Positions 1 to 10,749 are shown, counted from the first letter of the stretch. The stretch is 64,000 nt of DNA from Bacillus sp. JCM 19058 (GCA_001310555.1 BAXO01000009.1:19917-83916), one strand, 5' to 3'. A program made the numbers and translations. Notes: a model not told the origin generated them from the letters alone.

Positions 1-1
1 G

Positions 2-85
2 GTAAAGGAAGAAAAGCAAACGATGACGGATGATTATCGTTCGTTACTAGCTATTATGGAACGAGCGCGAAAGCTTTCCCTATAA
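2..85 (+). CDS. rsfA: C-terminal end of RsfA-like regulator (partial)
   Basis: An open frame enters from the left edge and ends with ...MERARKLSL and a TAA stop at 83-85. Only 27 codons are visible, so no domain can be recognised. The assignment rests on synteny: in Bacillus the gene before ylbP and panE is ylbO/rsfA, a sporulation transcription regulator that modulates sigma-F targets. Any other gene could end this way; the identity is inferred from position only. Confidence 0.4.
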   Translation, partial: VKEEKQTMTDDYRSLLAIMERARKLSL

Positions 86-233
86 GGATCGAGCCGATAT
101 GAAATATACGGTGAAAAGGCGAGCGGTTGAAAGCTTAGCAGAGCTCGCCGAATGCGCATGGGACTAAGTAGCTTTTGTTTCGCTCTACCATTTGGAAAGG
201 GCGAGGCCTAACACTGCTTTTCGCCCGATAAAA

Positions 234-276
234 TAACAAGCCCTCTTTTTTTTATAAAAAAGGAAGGCTTGTTTTT
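234..276. terminator. Bidirectional intrinsic terminator between rsfA and ylbP
   Basis: AACAAGCC at 235-242 pairs with GGCTTGTT at 266-273. A T8 run and an A-rich run lie inside the loop and a T run follows on the plus strand. It sits between the end of the rsfA-like gene and the convergent ylbP gene, and could serve both. Confidence 0.6.
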
Positions 277-408
277 ATTTACGCTTAATTGGAAACCTCT
301 CGCTCTATGCACTCGCGAAGCTTTTCGATCATTCATGCAAAGTCTTCACTTTTTATTGGCAGAAACGATTTCAAGGTTTACTTTGTCCGATATGATGTTC
401 AGTCGATT

Positions 409-894
409 TCATCCGTTTGCTTTTTTTTGCTCGTTTACACCTTCGGGATACCAGACGAAGGGGTTTTCACCGCGATCGCGAGTAGGTTGATACGTCACGG
501 CATGGAAGTTATTCTTTTCCCAGAATTCATTTGAATCCTGACGACCGTTTGTTTTAATCGGCAATTGAAAGCCTTTGGCGAAATCAACTAAGGCCTTGCC
601 GTATCCTTGTCCTCGATAAGGCTCAAGTACTTCGAGCTTCCAGAGCTCCAAATAATTTTGCGGTGGATCAAAATAGCGATCGTACTTTCCGTCAATTTGG
701 TAAAGGCTCATACGAGCAACGAGCTTATTGCCAAAGTAAATACCGTAGAAGGGTGAGTCGCTATCGTTTTCAATCATGTTCGCCTCTAATTCCTCTTTCA
801 TCGATAGCTCTGCCGCGCCGAATTGCCGGAAATTCTGAAATTCCTCAATGGTTTTGTAGTTAATTAATAATCGTTTAACTTCGTGGCGTTCCAT
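409..894 (-). CDS. ylbP: YlbP-type GNAT N-acetyltransferase
   Basis: Predicted 161-residue GNAT-family acetyltransferase of unknown substrate, intact. The family core is clear: IENDSDSPFYGIYFG, LVARMSLYQ, then the acetyl-CoA-binding stretch LEVLEPYRGQGYGKALVDFAK (Q/R-x-x-G-x-G/A type) and the conserved tail GENPFVWYPEG. The frame is open to 936, but the start at 894 is preferred: the minus strand there reads AAGGAGG, a short spacer and ATG, and the protein then begins MERHEVKRLLINYK, close to the Bacillus YlbP N-terminus. It is convergent with the rsfA-like gene and divergent from panE, as in Bacillus. Confidence 0.85.
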   Translation of the reverse strand: MERHEVKRLLINYKTIEEFQNFRQFGAAELSMKEELEANMIENDSDSPFYGIYFGNKLVARMSLYQIDGKYDRYFDPPQNYLELWKLEVLEPYRGQGYGKALVDFAKGFQLPIKTNGRQDSNEFWEKNNFHAVTYQPTRDRGENPFVWYPEGVNEQKKANG

Positions 895-1095
895 AAAGCT
901 CCTCCTTGGGTTATTGTGCTCAAAAGATTCGGTCAAACCGTTATGATTATCGTATCGATTGTCATAGTAAATAGTACGGTCGAGTGGTTATAACGAAAAA
1001 GAGTTCTTTTGAACCTTTACTATAAAATAAGCTGAAAGCGCTGAAAAGTCAAAATAAATTACAGCTGAATCTTATGAAAAAAAGGTAGAAAAAGC

Positions 1096-1112
1096 ATAAA
1101 ATATGGTACAAT
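1096..1112 (+). promoter_or_regulatory. Extended -10 promoter for panE
   Basis: ATAAAATATGGTACAAT contains an extended -10 (TGG-TACAAT) about 30 bases before the panE start; no convincing -35 is seen. The same 17-base string occurs at 19172-19188 before divIB, which supports real function. Confidence 0.45.
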
Positions 1113-1142
1113 TTTATCAAAGAGGTGGAAGGGGAGGCTAGG

Positions 1143-2058
1143 ATGAGGATAGCAATTATTGGCGCTGGTTCCATCGGCCTGCTTGTAGCTGCTTCTTTTG
1201 CTACAAGTAGGCATCATGTTCAGCTCGTGACAAGAAGGCGAGACCAAGCTAATAAGGTTATGGAAGCTGGCTTGATACTGGAGCGCGCAAATGGTGAATG
1301 CGAGCGAAACGAGATCGAGAGCTTGCCTTTAGCTGATATGAAATCCGAACAGTATGACAGTTTGATCGTTGCTGTAAAATCCTATCATATCGCACAAGTG
1401 ATGGAGGAGCTCACTGCAAGGGATATCCGGCCAAATCAATCCTGTTTTTGCAAAACGGAATGGCGCATGTTGGTCTGCTACAGACTCTCCCCTTTCCGGA
1501 AGTAGCTGTTGCAGTCGTTGAGCACGGAGCGATGCGAATGGACGATAACAAAATTAAGCATACCGGAGTCGGTCAATTAAAATGGTCTGTAGTCAAGGGA
1601 GACGGAGACGTCATTTCTGCGCTTGCATCAGGCAGGGTGGAGCGGATCTTGCAATGGAGTATGTTAAAGAATGGCTGCCAATGCTTGAAAGAAAGCTGCT
1701 CGTTAATCTGTGTATTAACCCACTAACGGCCGTACTAGGTGTGAATAACGGCGAGCTGTTACATAATCCATATTATTTTTCCTTATTCAAGACGGTATAT
1801 CAAGAAGGCAGCGCTGTACTTGGAATGACGAACAATGCGGAAGTCTGGGAGGATGTGAAACAGGTTTGTAAGCAAACCGAAGCCAATCGCTCTTCAATGC
1901 TGAACGATTTGGTTCAGGGAATGCAGACAGAGGTCGAAGCGATTTGCGGATATGTGCTCAAGCGGGCAGGAGGGGAGCACCGGCTCCCGACTGTCCGGTT
2001 GCTGTATGAGCTCATCAAGGGAAAAGAATTTGAAACGCGGGGGAGGGCGGCACATTGA
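1143..2058 (+). CDS. panE: 2-dehydropantoate 2-reductase (two frameshifts)
   Basis: Ketopantoate reductase, NADPH-dependent step to pantoate in coenzyme A synthesis, cytoplasmic. The N-terminus MRIAIIGAGSIG is the Rossmann dinucleotide-binding loop; the C-terminal half carries the helical-domain signature LLVNLCINPLTAVLGVNNGEL. ATG 1143 is chosen because it opens the Rossmann strand directly. The frame breaks near 1425-1445, where SILFLQNGMAHVGLL resumes one frame over, and again near 1640-1660, where EYVKEWLPMLERKL resumes. Both look like single-base indels. Synteny (ylbP-panE-bshC-mraZ) agrees with ylbQ/panE. The stop overlaps the TTG start of the next gene. Confidence 0.85.
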
Positions 2059-2435
2059 CAACTGCATTTGCCTGGTTTTTGGCTACGCTGATTACAGCTC
2101 CGCTTTTAGGGTGGTACGGATTTTATATTACAACGGTTAAATTGACTCGTGATAAGGGTCGAGCCGTGCGCTTCGCTTCCGATTGGACCACGATTTTTCT
2201 AATTGCGGCTGTTTATTTTATTATGTATGAGTTGTGGTCCCGGTCGTTTTTAGCGATCATTTTGCTGCTAATGATTTCTATCGCCATTGCCGTGACGATA
2301 TTTTACTGGAAAATCGCAGACGAGCTTTATATTTTTAAGCTGTTTCGAGCGATATGGCGACTTTATTTTTTAGTTTTTCTGGCAGGGTATTTACTGCTGT
2401 GCAGCTATGGCTTGATAAGCAGAATATTTGTATAG
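2055..2435 (+). CDS. DUF3397 family membrane protein
   Basis: 126 residues with four hydrophobic helices (about 4-24, 45-62, 68-88, 100-120), matching the small DUF3397 integral membrane family of bacilli, whose function is unknown. The start is TTG at 2055, overlapping the panE stop TGA (TTGA), with a GGGGGAGGG ribosome binding site just upstream; both support translational coupling to panE. In my recollection B. subtilis lacks this gene between ylbQ and bshC, so its presence here is a lineage difference. Confidence 0.65.
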   Translation: MTTAFAWFLATLITAPLLGWYGFYITTVKLTRDKGRAVRFASDWTTIFLIAAVYFIMYELWSRSFLAIILLLMISIAIAVTIFYWKIADELYIFKLFRAIWRLYFLVFLAGYLLLCSYGLISRIFV

Positions 2436-2588
2436 CAGATGCAAGTCGTTTAATTGGAGTGACGGATTGACTTTTGCTATGATAGATAAGAATCAGAGGA
2501 AATCGCTTCCGCGAAAGCCGGAACTGATTTGAAAAAGCGCAAGTCCTCTGCTGCAAAACACTCTATCGTAGAAGGGACGTTTACTGCA

Positions 2589-4208
2589 ATGGAAGTGAAG
2601 GAACTAGATCTTTCAAACGCTCCTTGTCACCTGCACGATTATGTGCATGGCAATCCTGCTGTAAAGCATTTATTTGATTATCCGTTACAGGAGCGTGAGC
2701 GATTCGCCAGGCGAGCGAAACAGCTTAGTGGGCGCAGCTTTGCCAGAGCTGAGTTGTATCGCCACTTACTTCAGGTTCACAAACAACTACCGAATCACAC
2801 TGCAGTTATTCATAACATACATAAGCTTCAAAACGAAAGCTCGGTGGCCGTTGTCGGAGGACAGCAAGCTGGTCTGTTGACAGGTCCGTTGCTGACAATA
2901 TATAAAGCGATTACTATTTTACTTACAGCCCGGCAGCAGGAAAAAGAATTGTCTGTACCCGTAGTACCGATCTTCTGGATTGCTGGTGAGGATCATGATT
3001 TAGATGAAATTCGATACGTCTATATGCAAGAGGATGAACGGTGGTATAAGCATTCGCTCGATGCTCCGGCGAAAGCAAACGCAGCCTCCGAAACAGACCT
3101 ATCGCAGGAGGCGTTGCAAGCCTGGCTTCAGAAGTTGTTCAAGCAGTTGCCGGAAACCGAGTATACGGCTGCGCTTATTCATACCATTGAACGTATGGCA
3201 GCTGAATCAAGAACATATGTCGACTTTTTTTACTCATCTGATGCATTGGCTATTTCAAGAGGAAGGCCTTGTTTTACTTGATTCGCATCATCCGGAATTA
3301 CGAAAAATCGAAGCTCCCTTTTTCGTGGAAATGCTTGAACGAATCGAAGACATTCAGCAGATGCAACAGCAAGGCTTGGCTGCTTTTACCGAGCAAGGCT
3401 ATCGGAAGCCGATAGAAACAGAGAGCGAAAATGCACACTTATTTTATCAGCATGACGGTGAAAGGCTGCGACTTGATTTCGAGCAAGGCTACTTTCAGCT
3501 AAGGGGAACAGAGCAAAGGTTTTCCAGGGAAGAGCTTATTGGCTTAGCGAAGCAATATCCTGAACGATTTAGCAACAATGTCGTGACGCGTCCATTGATG
3601 CAGGAATGGCTGCTTCCGGTGTTGGCGTTTGTTGCCGGTCCGGGGGAACTTGCTTATTGGGGGACGCTGCGCCCGCTGTTTCATTCGTTCGATTTTACTG
3701 TGCCTCCTCTCGTGCCGCGTCTCCAAGTAACGATCGTACCACGAATGATCGAACGGTGGGTGGCGGAAAATGGGTATCGCTACGAGCCGTTTTTAAAAGG
3801 TGAAGACAAGCGGATAAAGGAAGAATGGCTACGGGAGCATAACGACTGGCCAATCGAGCCTGTGATTAGTCAGCTTAAAGGGGCGGTAGAAAGCGCCCAT
3901 CAGCCGTTGCAGCAGCTTGCTGCCGAAATGGATGCCAATATTGCATCACTTAGTAAGAAGAACCTTGGCCTGCTATTAAACCAAGTCGAATTATCGATAA
4001 AAAAATGAACCAATTTGTTCAGCAAAAGCATCAAGCTTCTTTGGCGAAATTCGATGAAGCGGCGCATTGGCTTTATCCGTTAGGGCGCCCACAGGAACGA
4101 GTCATTCATCCAATAATTTTACTAAATTTAGTAGGAAAGGACGGGATGCGTCGATTAATGGAGTTAAATGTCGAAACGAGTGACCGTCATAAGCTCTTGT
4201 TTTTGTGA
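2589..4208 (+). CDS. bshC: Bacillithiol cysteine-adding enzyme BshC (two frameshifts)
   Basis: Putative cysteine ligase adding Cys to glucosaminyl-malate, last step of bacillithiol synthesis. Family landmarks: VAVVGGQQAGLLTGPLLTIYK, PVVPIFWIAGEDHDLDEI, NNVVTRPLMQEWLLPVLAF, AGPGELAYWG and PPLVPRLQVTIV. Corrected length is about 540 residues, normal for the family. An upstream TTG at 2529 extends the frame, but ATG 2589 (MEVKELDLSN) fits family N-termini. Breaks: the T7 run at 3225-3231 (DFF then THLMHWLFQEEG in the next frame, one T too many) and the A7 run near 3998-4004, after which MNQFVQQKHQASLAKFDEA continues. The tail ...SDRHKLLFL matches the family end. Confidence 0.9.
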
Positions 4209-4244
4209 AAATTTGTATAAAATACCTGTCTAAAGAAGGCGATA

Positions 4245-4280
4245 AAAAATCCTGTTGACGTGCAGGATTTTTATTTTTGT
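4245..4280 (+). terminator. Intrinsic terminator after bshC
   Basis: AAAAATCCTG at 4245-4254 pairs with CAGGATTTTT at 4263-4272, followed by ATTTTTG. It separates the panE-bshC unit from the mraZ-led division cluster. Confidence 0.7.
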
Positions 4281-4361
4281 GTAAAAATGAAATAATAGTG
4301 GTACAAAGTGGAGGGATGTGGTAACTTAAGGGTAAGAAGTGGGGGGAGATGAAAAAAAACG

Positions 4362-4793
4362 ATGTTCATGGGGGAATATCGGCACAACGTCGATGAGAAA
4401 GGAAGAATGATTGTTCCTTCTAAATTTCGCGATGAGCTTGGATCCTCGTTCGTTGTTACACGAGGTCTCGATCGTTGTTTATTTGTCTACCCGCTGGAAG
4501 AATGGAAAAAGCTTGAAGATCAACTAAAAAGTCTCCCATTTACGAAAAAAAAGACGCGCGGGCGTACTCGTTTCTTTTTTTCAGGCGCTGCTGAATGCGA
4601 GCTTGACAAACAGGGGAGAGTAAACATTGCCGCTCCATTACGGGATTACGCCAAGCTCGAAAAGGAATGTGTCATTATTGGCGTATCTAATCGGGTGGAA
4701 GTGTGGAGTAAATCAAATTGGGAAGAGTACTTTACAGAATCAGAGGAATCCTTCAGCGAGATCGCTGAAAACATAATTGATTTTGATTTGTAG
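4362..4793 (+). CDS. mraZ: MraZ transcriptional regulator
   Basis: 143 residues, the usual length. DNA-binding regulator of the division and cell-wall cluster with two SpoVT/AbrB-like MraZ domains ([19 protein letters not shown] and [20 protein letters not shown]). First gene of the dcw cluster, preceded by GGGGGGAG. Odd point: around residues 63-72 the frame reads [11 protein letters not shown] where the family has TKKDARAFTRF. The DNA (A8 at about 4545-4552, then GACGCGCGGGCG) gives the family residues if two A are removed and two bases restored before ACTCGT, so a compensated pair of indels probably corrupts about six residues without stopping the frame. Confidence 0.93.
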   Translation: MFMGEYRHNVDEKGRMIVPSKFRDELGSSFVVTRGLDRCLFVYPLEEWKKLEDQLKSLPFTKKKTRGRTRFFFSGAAECELDKQGRVNIAAPLRDYAKLEKECVIIGVSNRVEVWSKSNWEEYFTESEESFSEIAENIIDFDL

Positions 4794-4835
4794 TTAAGGT
4801 CCAGTCCCGATCGAAAGGTTAAGGAGAGAGATGGG

Positions 4836-5765
4836 ATGTTTAAGCATATTACGGTCTTGAAGCAAGAAGCTGTCGACGGCTTACAAATACGCCCTGACGG
4901 AATCTACGTCGATTGCACACTGGTGGAGCTGGTCATTCTGAGTTCATTGTGCAAAAGCTAAATGAAAACGGGCAGCTCTATGCATTTGATCAAGACGAGG
5001 CAGCTTTACAATTCGCTGCAGACAAGCTATCTCGTTATCAAGGTCGGTTTACACTTATTCGTAGCAATTTCAGGAATTTGCGCGCAGAGTTGGAGAAACG
5101 AGGCGTTTCTAGCGTCGATGGTGTGTTATTCGATTTAGGCGTTTCCTCACCTCAGCTCGATGAGGCTGAGCGGGGGTTCAGCTACCATCAGGAAGCTGGT
5201 CTTGATATGAGAATGGATCGGTCCTCCAGCTTAACAGCGTATGAAATCGTCAACGAATGGGAATATTCTCTCTGCTCTCGATGATTGCTCGATACGGTGA
5301 AGAGAAATTCGCCAAACAAATTGCGAGAAAAATTGAAGCATATCGCATGAAAAATCCGATTGAAACGACTACTGAACTAGTCGAGATTATTAAGGATGCG
5401 ATTCCGGCTCCGGCTAGGCGAACAGGAGGACATCCGGCAAAGAGGACATTTCAGGCCATCCGTATCGCCGTCAATGATGAGCTTAGAGCGTTTGAAGAAG
5501 CTTTGAGAGCAGCCGTCGATCTCGTTGCTAAAAACGGTCGGATTTGCGTGATTACGTTCCATTCATTAGAGGATCGCATTTGTAAAGAACTGTTTAAGGA
5601 AATGAGCAAAGGTCCGGAATTACCCCCAGGGCTGCCAGTTATCCCAGAAGCTATGAGCCAATTCTAAAGGTAGTTACTAAAAAACCGCTCCTCCCGGATC
5701 AGGCGGAGCTTGAAGCGAATAACCGTTCGCGCTCGGCAAAATTAAGAATCGCTGAAAAACGATAG
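4836..5765 (+). CDS. rsmH: 16S rRNA (cytosine1402-N4)-methyltransferase RsmH (three frameshifts)
   Basis: SAM-dependent N4-methylation of C1402 in 16S rRNA. ATG 4836 follows AAGGAGAGAG and opens [16 protein letters not shown]. Landmarks: YVDCTLGGAGHSE (SAM motif), [63 protein letters not shown]. Breaks: a G is missing near 4921 (CTL-GGAGHS), an indel lies near 5265-5275, and a T is missing near 5651 (IPEA then [19 protein letters not shown] continues in another frame to the true stop TAG at 5763-5765). Corrected length about 311 residues, normal. Sits between mraZ and ftsL as in all bacilli. Confidence 0.93.
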
Positions 5766-5776
5766 GAGGTCATGCT

Positions 5777-6143
5777 ATGAGTATGGTTGCACGACAAATT
5801 CAACAGCAAGAACAAACTGAGATTAAAAAGAAAAAAAGTTGTACGCCGTATACGCTTACGAATTACAAAAGGAGAAAGAATATTAATCGCGCTTATGGCG
5901 TTAGCGACCTTTCTAGTCGTTGGAGTGATTATTCACAATTCCGCCAAGATTTACGGGATGAATCGTGATATCACCCATTTGGAAAGTACTGTCAGTGGAC
6001 AAACCGAGCTAGTTGAGGGGTATAATCAAGAAGTTGAGGCTTTAAAGAGCCCAGAACGAATATTAGAAATTGCTCTTGGAAACGGGTTGACATTGGATGA
6101 TGGTCGTGTGAAAGTCGTTAATCCAAATACCAATGAAAACTAG
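5777..6143 (+). CDS. ftsL: Cell division protein FtsL (one frameshift)
   Basis: Small bitopic divisome protein, partner of DivIC and DivIB, of about 122 residues. ATG 5777 follows AGGAGG. The N-terminus MSMVARQIQQQEQTEIKKK continues after the A7 run near 5829-5836 as VVRRIRLRITKGERI in another frame. One membrane segment follows (ILIALMALATFLVVGVII), then an extracytoplasmic coiled-coil-like stretch and the tail ERILEIALGNGLTLDDGRVKVV. Sequence is weakly conserved in this family; size, topology and position between rsmH and pbpB carry the call. Confidence 0.88.
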
Positions 6144-6170
6144 TTCAAACTTGGACTAGTTTTTTCATTG
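6130..6170 (+). terminator. Strong hairpin with T run after ftsL
   Basis: CCAATGAAAACTAGT pairs with ACTAGTTTTTTCATTGG around a TCAAACTTGG loop that can itself pair partly. The hairpin overlaps the last ftsL codons. The T6 tract sits inside the 3' arm, so it could terminate or slow transcription between ftsL and pbpB, genes that are usually co-transcribed. Confidence 0.55.
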
Positions 6171-6172
6171 GC

Positions 6173-6345
6173 AAGCTGGCTCAACCTTGTTTGCTGCATA
6201 ACTCTTCACCTGCCGAACAAGGTTGATAGGCCAATTCAGGCTAAGGCCGTCTTGGATAAAAGCGAGGCTAGTCCGGTGTTTGTCAACGGCCGCAGAGTGT
6301 GAAGTAACCGGGTAGATGGCGTCCGTTCGAATCCAGCTCCTTCCT
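6173..6345 (+). other. Unexplained structured segment between ftsL and pbpB
   Basis: The gap between ftsL and pbpB (about 275 bases) is normally nearly absent in bacilli. TGGC plus TCAACCTTGTT at about 6177-6191 pairs with AACAAGGTTGA, a TAG bulge and GCCA at about 6217-6234, a stem of about 15 pairs. Further on GGCCGT (6245-6250) can pair with ACGGCC (about 6285-6290). A TTCGAATCC string near 6327 recalls a tRNA T-loop but the flanking arm does not pair. No ORF with a ribosome binding site is visible. It may be an RNA element or a decayed insertion; I do not recognise it. Confidence 0.35.
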
Positions 6346-6418
6346 TTACTCATGTAATTAAGCAACGGATGCAGATGTTTTCATTAACAGTATACTAGCA
6401 AGTGGGGTGAAGCTTATT

Positions 6419-8705
6419 ATGGAAATTAAACGAGCCGTCACGAATGTTCGCGCCGTTGTCCTCTTCGCTATTTTTATCGTCCTATTTTCGATTCTCCTCG
6501 GAAGAGTTCTATTTATCCAAGTCTCTAAAGAAGTCAATGGTCAGGAGCTAGAAGCTTTGGCCGAACAAAATTGGGGGAAAACGAAACCGATCAAAGGAAA
6601 AAGAGGAACGATCTATGACCGCAATGGGGGTGCGCTTGCTCAAGAGGTGAATTCCTATACGGTATTTGCTGTGTTAAACAAAGACTTCGAATCATATGTA
6701 AAAGATCCCGCCGAAACGGCAAAGGCCCTAGCCCCCCTTATTAACACCGACGAATCGGAGCTGGAAAAATGGTTGTCCAGTCCGGACCGATTTCAAGTTG
6801 AACTCGGCAGCGGCTCGAGAAACTTAAGCTATGCACAAATGAAAGAGATTGAAGCCCTTGAGCTTCCCGGTATTTATTTTCATGTAGAGCCGAAGCGATA
6901 CTATCCTAAGCATACGTATGCTTCACACGTGATCGGCTACATGGATAGAAATGAAGGTAAGGCCGTTATGGGGTTAGAGAGAAGTCTCGCCGAACAGCTT
7001 AAGCCGAAGGACGGAGTCATTGAATACCGGGCAGATCGAAAAGGCTTCCCTTTGCCTAATCCAAATCAGCATATTACACCGGCAAACGATGGCAATCACA
7101 TTTATTTAACGCTTGACTCAAATATACAAACGGCTCTAGAGCAAGTGATGACAAAAGTCGACGAGCAGTATGAGCCGGAACGTATGGTTGCGATCGTGGC
7201 TGATCCGAAAACGGGACAAATTCTGGCGATGAGTAACCGACCGAGCTTTAACCCGAATGAATATGAACAAATTACTAATTATATGAATTTCGCGATCTCG
7301 GATCACTTTGAACCCGGCTCAACGATGAAAATGTTCACCGTCGCTGCTGCGATGGAGGAAGGCTTGTATAATGGCGGGGAATATTTTCAGTCTGGACAGT
7401 TAACGATTGGCCCAGACACGGTGTCTGATCATAATCAGGGATTAGGCTGGGGTGAGATTACATACGACGAAGGGTTTTTACGTTCCTCCAATGTTGCTGT
7501 CTCAAAAATTGCATTAGAAAAGCTAGGTTCAGAAAAGTACTACGAATATTTGGAGAAATTCGGTTTCGGACAGCCTACTGGAATCGATTTGCCGAATGAA
7601 GCGAACAGTTTGATTGCAAGAGGGGCGCAGTATGACACTGCTGCGTCAGCGTTCGGGCAAGGAACCGCAGTCACTCCAATTCAACAAATCCAAGCGGCTA
7701 CGGCGATTGCCAATGGCGGAAAAATGATGCGGCCTTACGTCATCGATCGGATTGTTGACGCCAATACGAATGAAATCATAGAGCAGCATGAACCGGAAGC
7801 CGCCGGGGAACCAATTTCTGAGCAGACAGCCGATAATATGCTTGATTTAATGGAAAAGGTCATTTCCTCTTCTGAAGGGACAGGACGCCCGTACTATTTG
7901 GAAGGCTTCCAGGTCGCCGGAAAAACAGGTACAGCGCAAATACGGAACCCTGAAGGGGGCGGATACTTGACTGGCCACGGAAATAATATTTTTTCATTTA
8001 TCGGCATGGCACCGAAGATGATCCGAGCGTCGTCGTTTATGTAGCGGTGGACCGGCCTAAAATTGAAGCCTATGAAACCGGCTCGGCCCCTTCTGCGGAA
8101 ATTTTTACGACGATTATGAAGCAAAGCCTTCAATATTTAAATATTACTCCGACGATGGAGGAAATAATCGAGCAGCCTAATAATGGCTTTGTGGTTCCTG
8201 ATTATATTGGTACCGATGCCGCCGAAGCACAGGCTGAGCTGGAGGAAGCAGGAATGGATGTTTATCTATTAGGGGATGGAGCAAAAATATCCGCCCAGCT
8301 TCCATTGCCGAACAAATCATTGTTGACAGACGAAAAAGTGTTCCTTAAGACCGATAGTGAGCAGTTTGAGCTACCCGACATGACCGGTTGGTCAATTCGA
8401 GATGTTCTCAAAATCTCTGATCTGCTTCACTTGAGTCCGAATATATTTGGAAATGGCTTTCTTCATGAGCAAAGTATTGCACCAGGTCAAACTGTTCGGG
8501 AGGGAGATCATTTTGTCGCAGGGTTTAGCGATAGCGAAAAATTAACCGAGCAAGGGACGGAGGAAGAACAAGCTGAACATGACGATTCTGAACAGCAGAC
8601 GGAGAGCCTGAAGAGGATGGGGCGGAAGAAACTGTTGAAGAAGAAGATGTTGAAGGATCTGACGAAGATATGACAGCAGAAACTGAGGAGACAACCGAAG
8701 AATAG
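6419..8705 (+). CDS. pbpB: Penicillin-binding protein 2B, septal transpeptidase (two frameshifts)
   Basis: Class B PBP that cross-links septal peptidoglycan. Order: short cytoplasmic tail, membrane helix (VVLFAIFIVLFSILLGRVLF), dimerisation domain (RGTIYDRNG), transpeptidase domain with SxxK at S301-TMK, SxN at S356-SN and KTG at K502, then two PASTA repeats (VPDYIGTDAAEAQ; LPDMTGWSIRDVL) and an acidic tail. ATG 6419 is preferred over the in-frame GTG 6407 because GGGGTGA lies at correct spacing. Breaks: a G missing near 8015 (MAP-EDDPSVVVYVAVDRP) and a base missing near 8603, after which EEPEEDGAEETVEEED... runs to TAG 8703-8705. Confidence 0.93.
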
Positions 8706-8817
8706 CCGAGATGCACGCACCGCGTTCTAATCGTTTTCGTACAAGCATACGCATAAAACAAGCCCACGTCACACTAGTTGACGTTACTTGAGACGAAATT
8801 TGCGGGAGGGAACTGTG

Positions 8818-10749
8818 GTGCGAGTTTCTAATGTAACCGTTCGGAAACGACTGGTATTTGTCTTGTTTATCGGGATTATAGTATTTGTGGTTATTGCCGT
8901 TAGGTTAGGCTATGTTCAATTTAGTATGGGAAATTGGCTTGCGAAGCAAGCGGAGAATTCGTGGGGACGCGATGTTCCTTTTGAAGCGAAGCGCGGCGAA
9001 ATCCTTGATCGAAACGATGTCGTACTAGCTACGAATGTCAGTGCTCCATCCGTGCTCGTCGCTCCGAGACAAGTGCAGGATCCTGTCCGGACAGCGGAGG
9101 AGATTGCCTCTGTGCTCGAAATGGATCGGACAGATGCCTATGAGCTGATTACAAAAAACCAAAGCCTTGTCAGGCTTCCGGAAGGACGAAAAATATCGAA
9201 GGAAAAAGCGAGCGAGGTAAGAGCGCTACGATTGCCTGGCGTTTACATCGCGGAAGACAGTAAACGCCATTATCCATTCGGCAGCTATTTGTCTCACGTG
9301 CTTGGCTTTGCCGGGATCGATAATCAGGGGTTAACCGGGCTGGAGCTTTATTATGATGAGCAATTAAAGGGTGAAAAAGGATATGTTTCTTTTTTTTACG
9401 ACGGCAAAAGGCAACCGCATGCCTAATTTAGCGGATGAATATACGGCTCCTGTTAATGGGCACGATTTGCGCCTGACGGTCGATAGTCGGGTACAAACGA
9501 TTATTGAACGGGAGCTCGATATCGCCGAAACAAAGTACGATCCGGATGGCGCGATCGCGATCGCCATGGATCCGAATACTGGAGAAATCTTAGGCATGAG
9601 CAGCAGGCCTAATTACGATCCAGAAAATTTTAGAGAAGTGCCACCGGAAATATACAATCAGAATAAACCGGTGTGGATGCAATACGAACCAGGTTCTACC
9701 TTCAAAATAATTACACTGGCGGCAGCCCTCGAGGAACAAGAGGTCGATCTGAAGAGGGACGGATATTACGACCGCGGCTCGATTGAAGTAGCCGGGCGAA
9801 ACCTCCGTTGCTGGAAAAAGGGAGGGCACGGACAGCAAACGTTTCTCGAGGTTGTTGAAAATTCGTGTAACCCTGGTTTTGTCGTATTAGGGCAAAGGCT
9901 TGGAAAAGAGCGGCTGTTTGACTATATTGAGGATTTTGGCTTCGGAGAGAAAACGGGAATCGACTTGCAGGGAGAAGGAACCGGGATTCTCTTTGATCGC
10001 GAGCGAGTCGGACCTCTCGAGCTGGCGACAACTGCATTTGGTCAAGGTGTCAGTGTAACACCGCTCCAGCAAGTGACAGCCGTCTCGGCTGCAGTGAATG
10101 GGGGCTATTTATACCAGCCTTCATTGCTAAGGAGTGGGTTGATCCGCTTACGGGCGAGGTTGTCGACAGACAGACTCCGTTTATGAAGCGTCGGGTGATT
10201 TCTGAAGAGACGTCTGAGCAGGTTCGTTTTGCATTAGAAAGCGTCGTCGCTAAAGGAACGGGAAAGAACGCTTTTGTCGAAGGGTATCGCGTCGGAGGTA
10301 AGACGGGAACAGCTCAAAAGGCTGTTAATGGGCGCTATTTGGAAAATAACCATATCGTCTCTTTTATCGGCTTTGCTCCAGCTGATGATCCGCAAATCGT
10401 CGTCTACGTTGCGATCGATAACCCGAAGGAAACGGTCCAGTTCGGAGGAGTTGTCGCCGCGCCGATCGTTGGAGAGATTATCGATGACAGCTTGCGGGCA
10501 CTTGGAGTGGAGAAAAGGACGGATCAAATCGAGAAGGAGCTCCAATGGCCGGATGAGCCATTGGTTGAGGTGCCGGATCTGGTCGGGCGAACAACGCGAG
10601 AAATTCATGAGTCCTATTACGAATTGCAAATTGACGCATCAGGAGATGGAAAGGAAGTTGTTGCCCAGTCGCCTGATCCGGGCGTAAAGGTGAAGGCAGG
10701 CTCGACGATTCGTCTTTATATGGGTGACAAAACTGCGGCTTCCGACTAA
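8818..10749 (+). CDS. spoVD: Sporulation-specific PBP SpoVD (two frameshifts)
   Basis: Class B PBP that works with SpoVE to make spore cortex peptidoglycan in the mother cell. GTG 8818 follows GGGAGGG and opens VRVSNVTVRKRL, as in Bacillus SpoVD. One membrane helix, dimerisation domain (RGEILDRNDVVLATN; HVLGFAGIDNQGLTG), transpeptidase SxxK (EPGSTFK, Ser about 293), KTG (GGKTGTAQK), one C-terminal PASTA domain (VEVPDLVGRTTREIHESYY). Breaks: T8 at 9390-9397 is one T too long, and a T is missing near 10122 (QPF-IAKEWVDPLTGEVVDRQTPF). The gap to pbpB (112 bases) holds a small ACGTCA/TGACGT hairpin near 8766-8784 and no gene. Confidence 0.93.

Noticed and set aside
6240..6350. tRNA-like TTCGAATCC and a tracrRNA-like GGCTAGTCCG string
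   Set aside because: The arms around TTCGAATCC do not pair, no anticodon or acceptor stem fits, and there is no cas gene or repeat array. Short chance matches.
6165..6365. 66-codon minus-strand ORF in the ftsL-pbpB gap
   Set aside because: No ribosome binding site or recognisable domain; it spans the stem-loops and is probably not translated.
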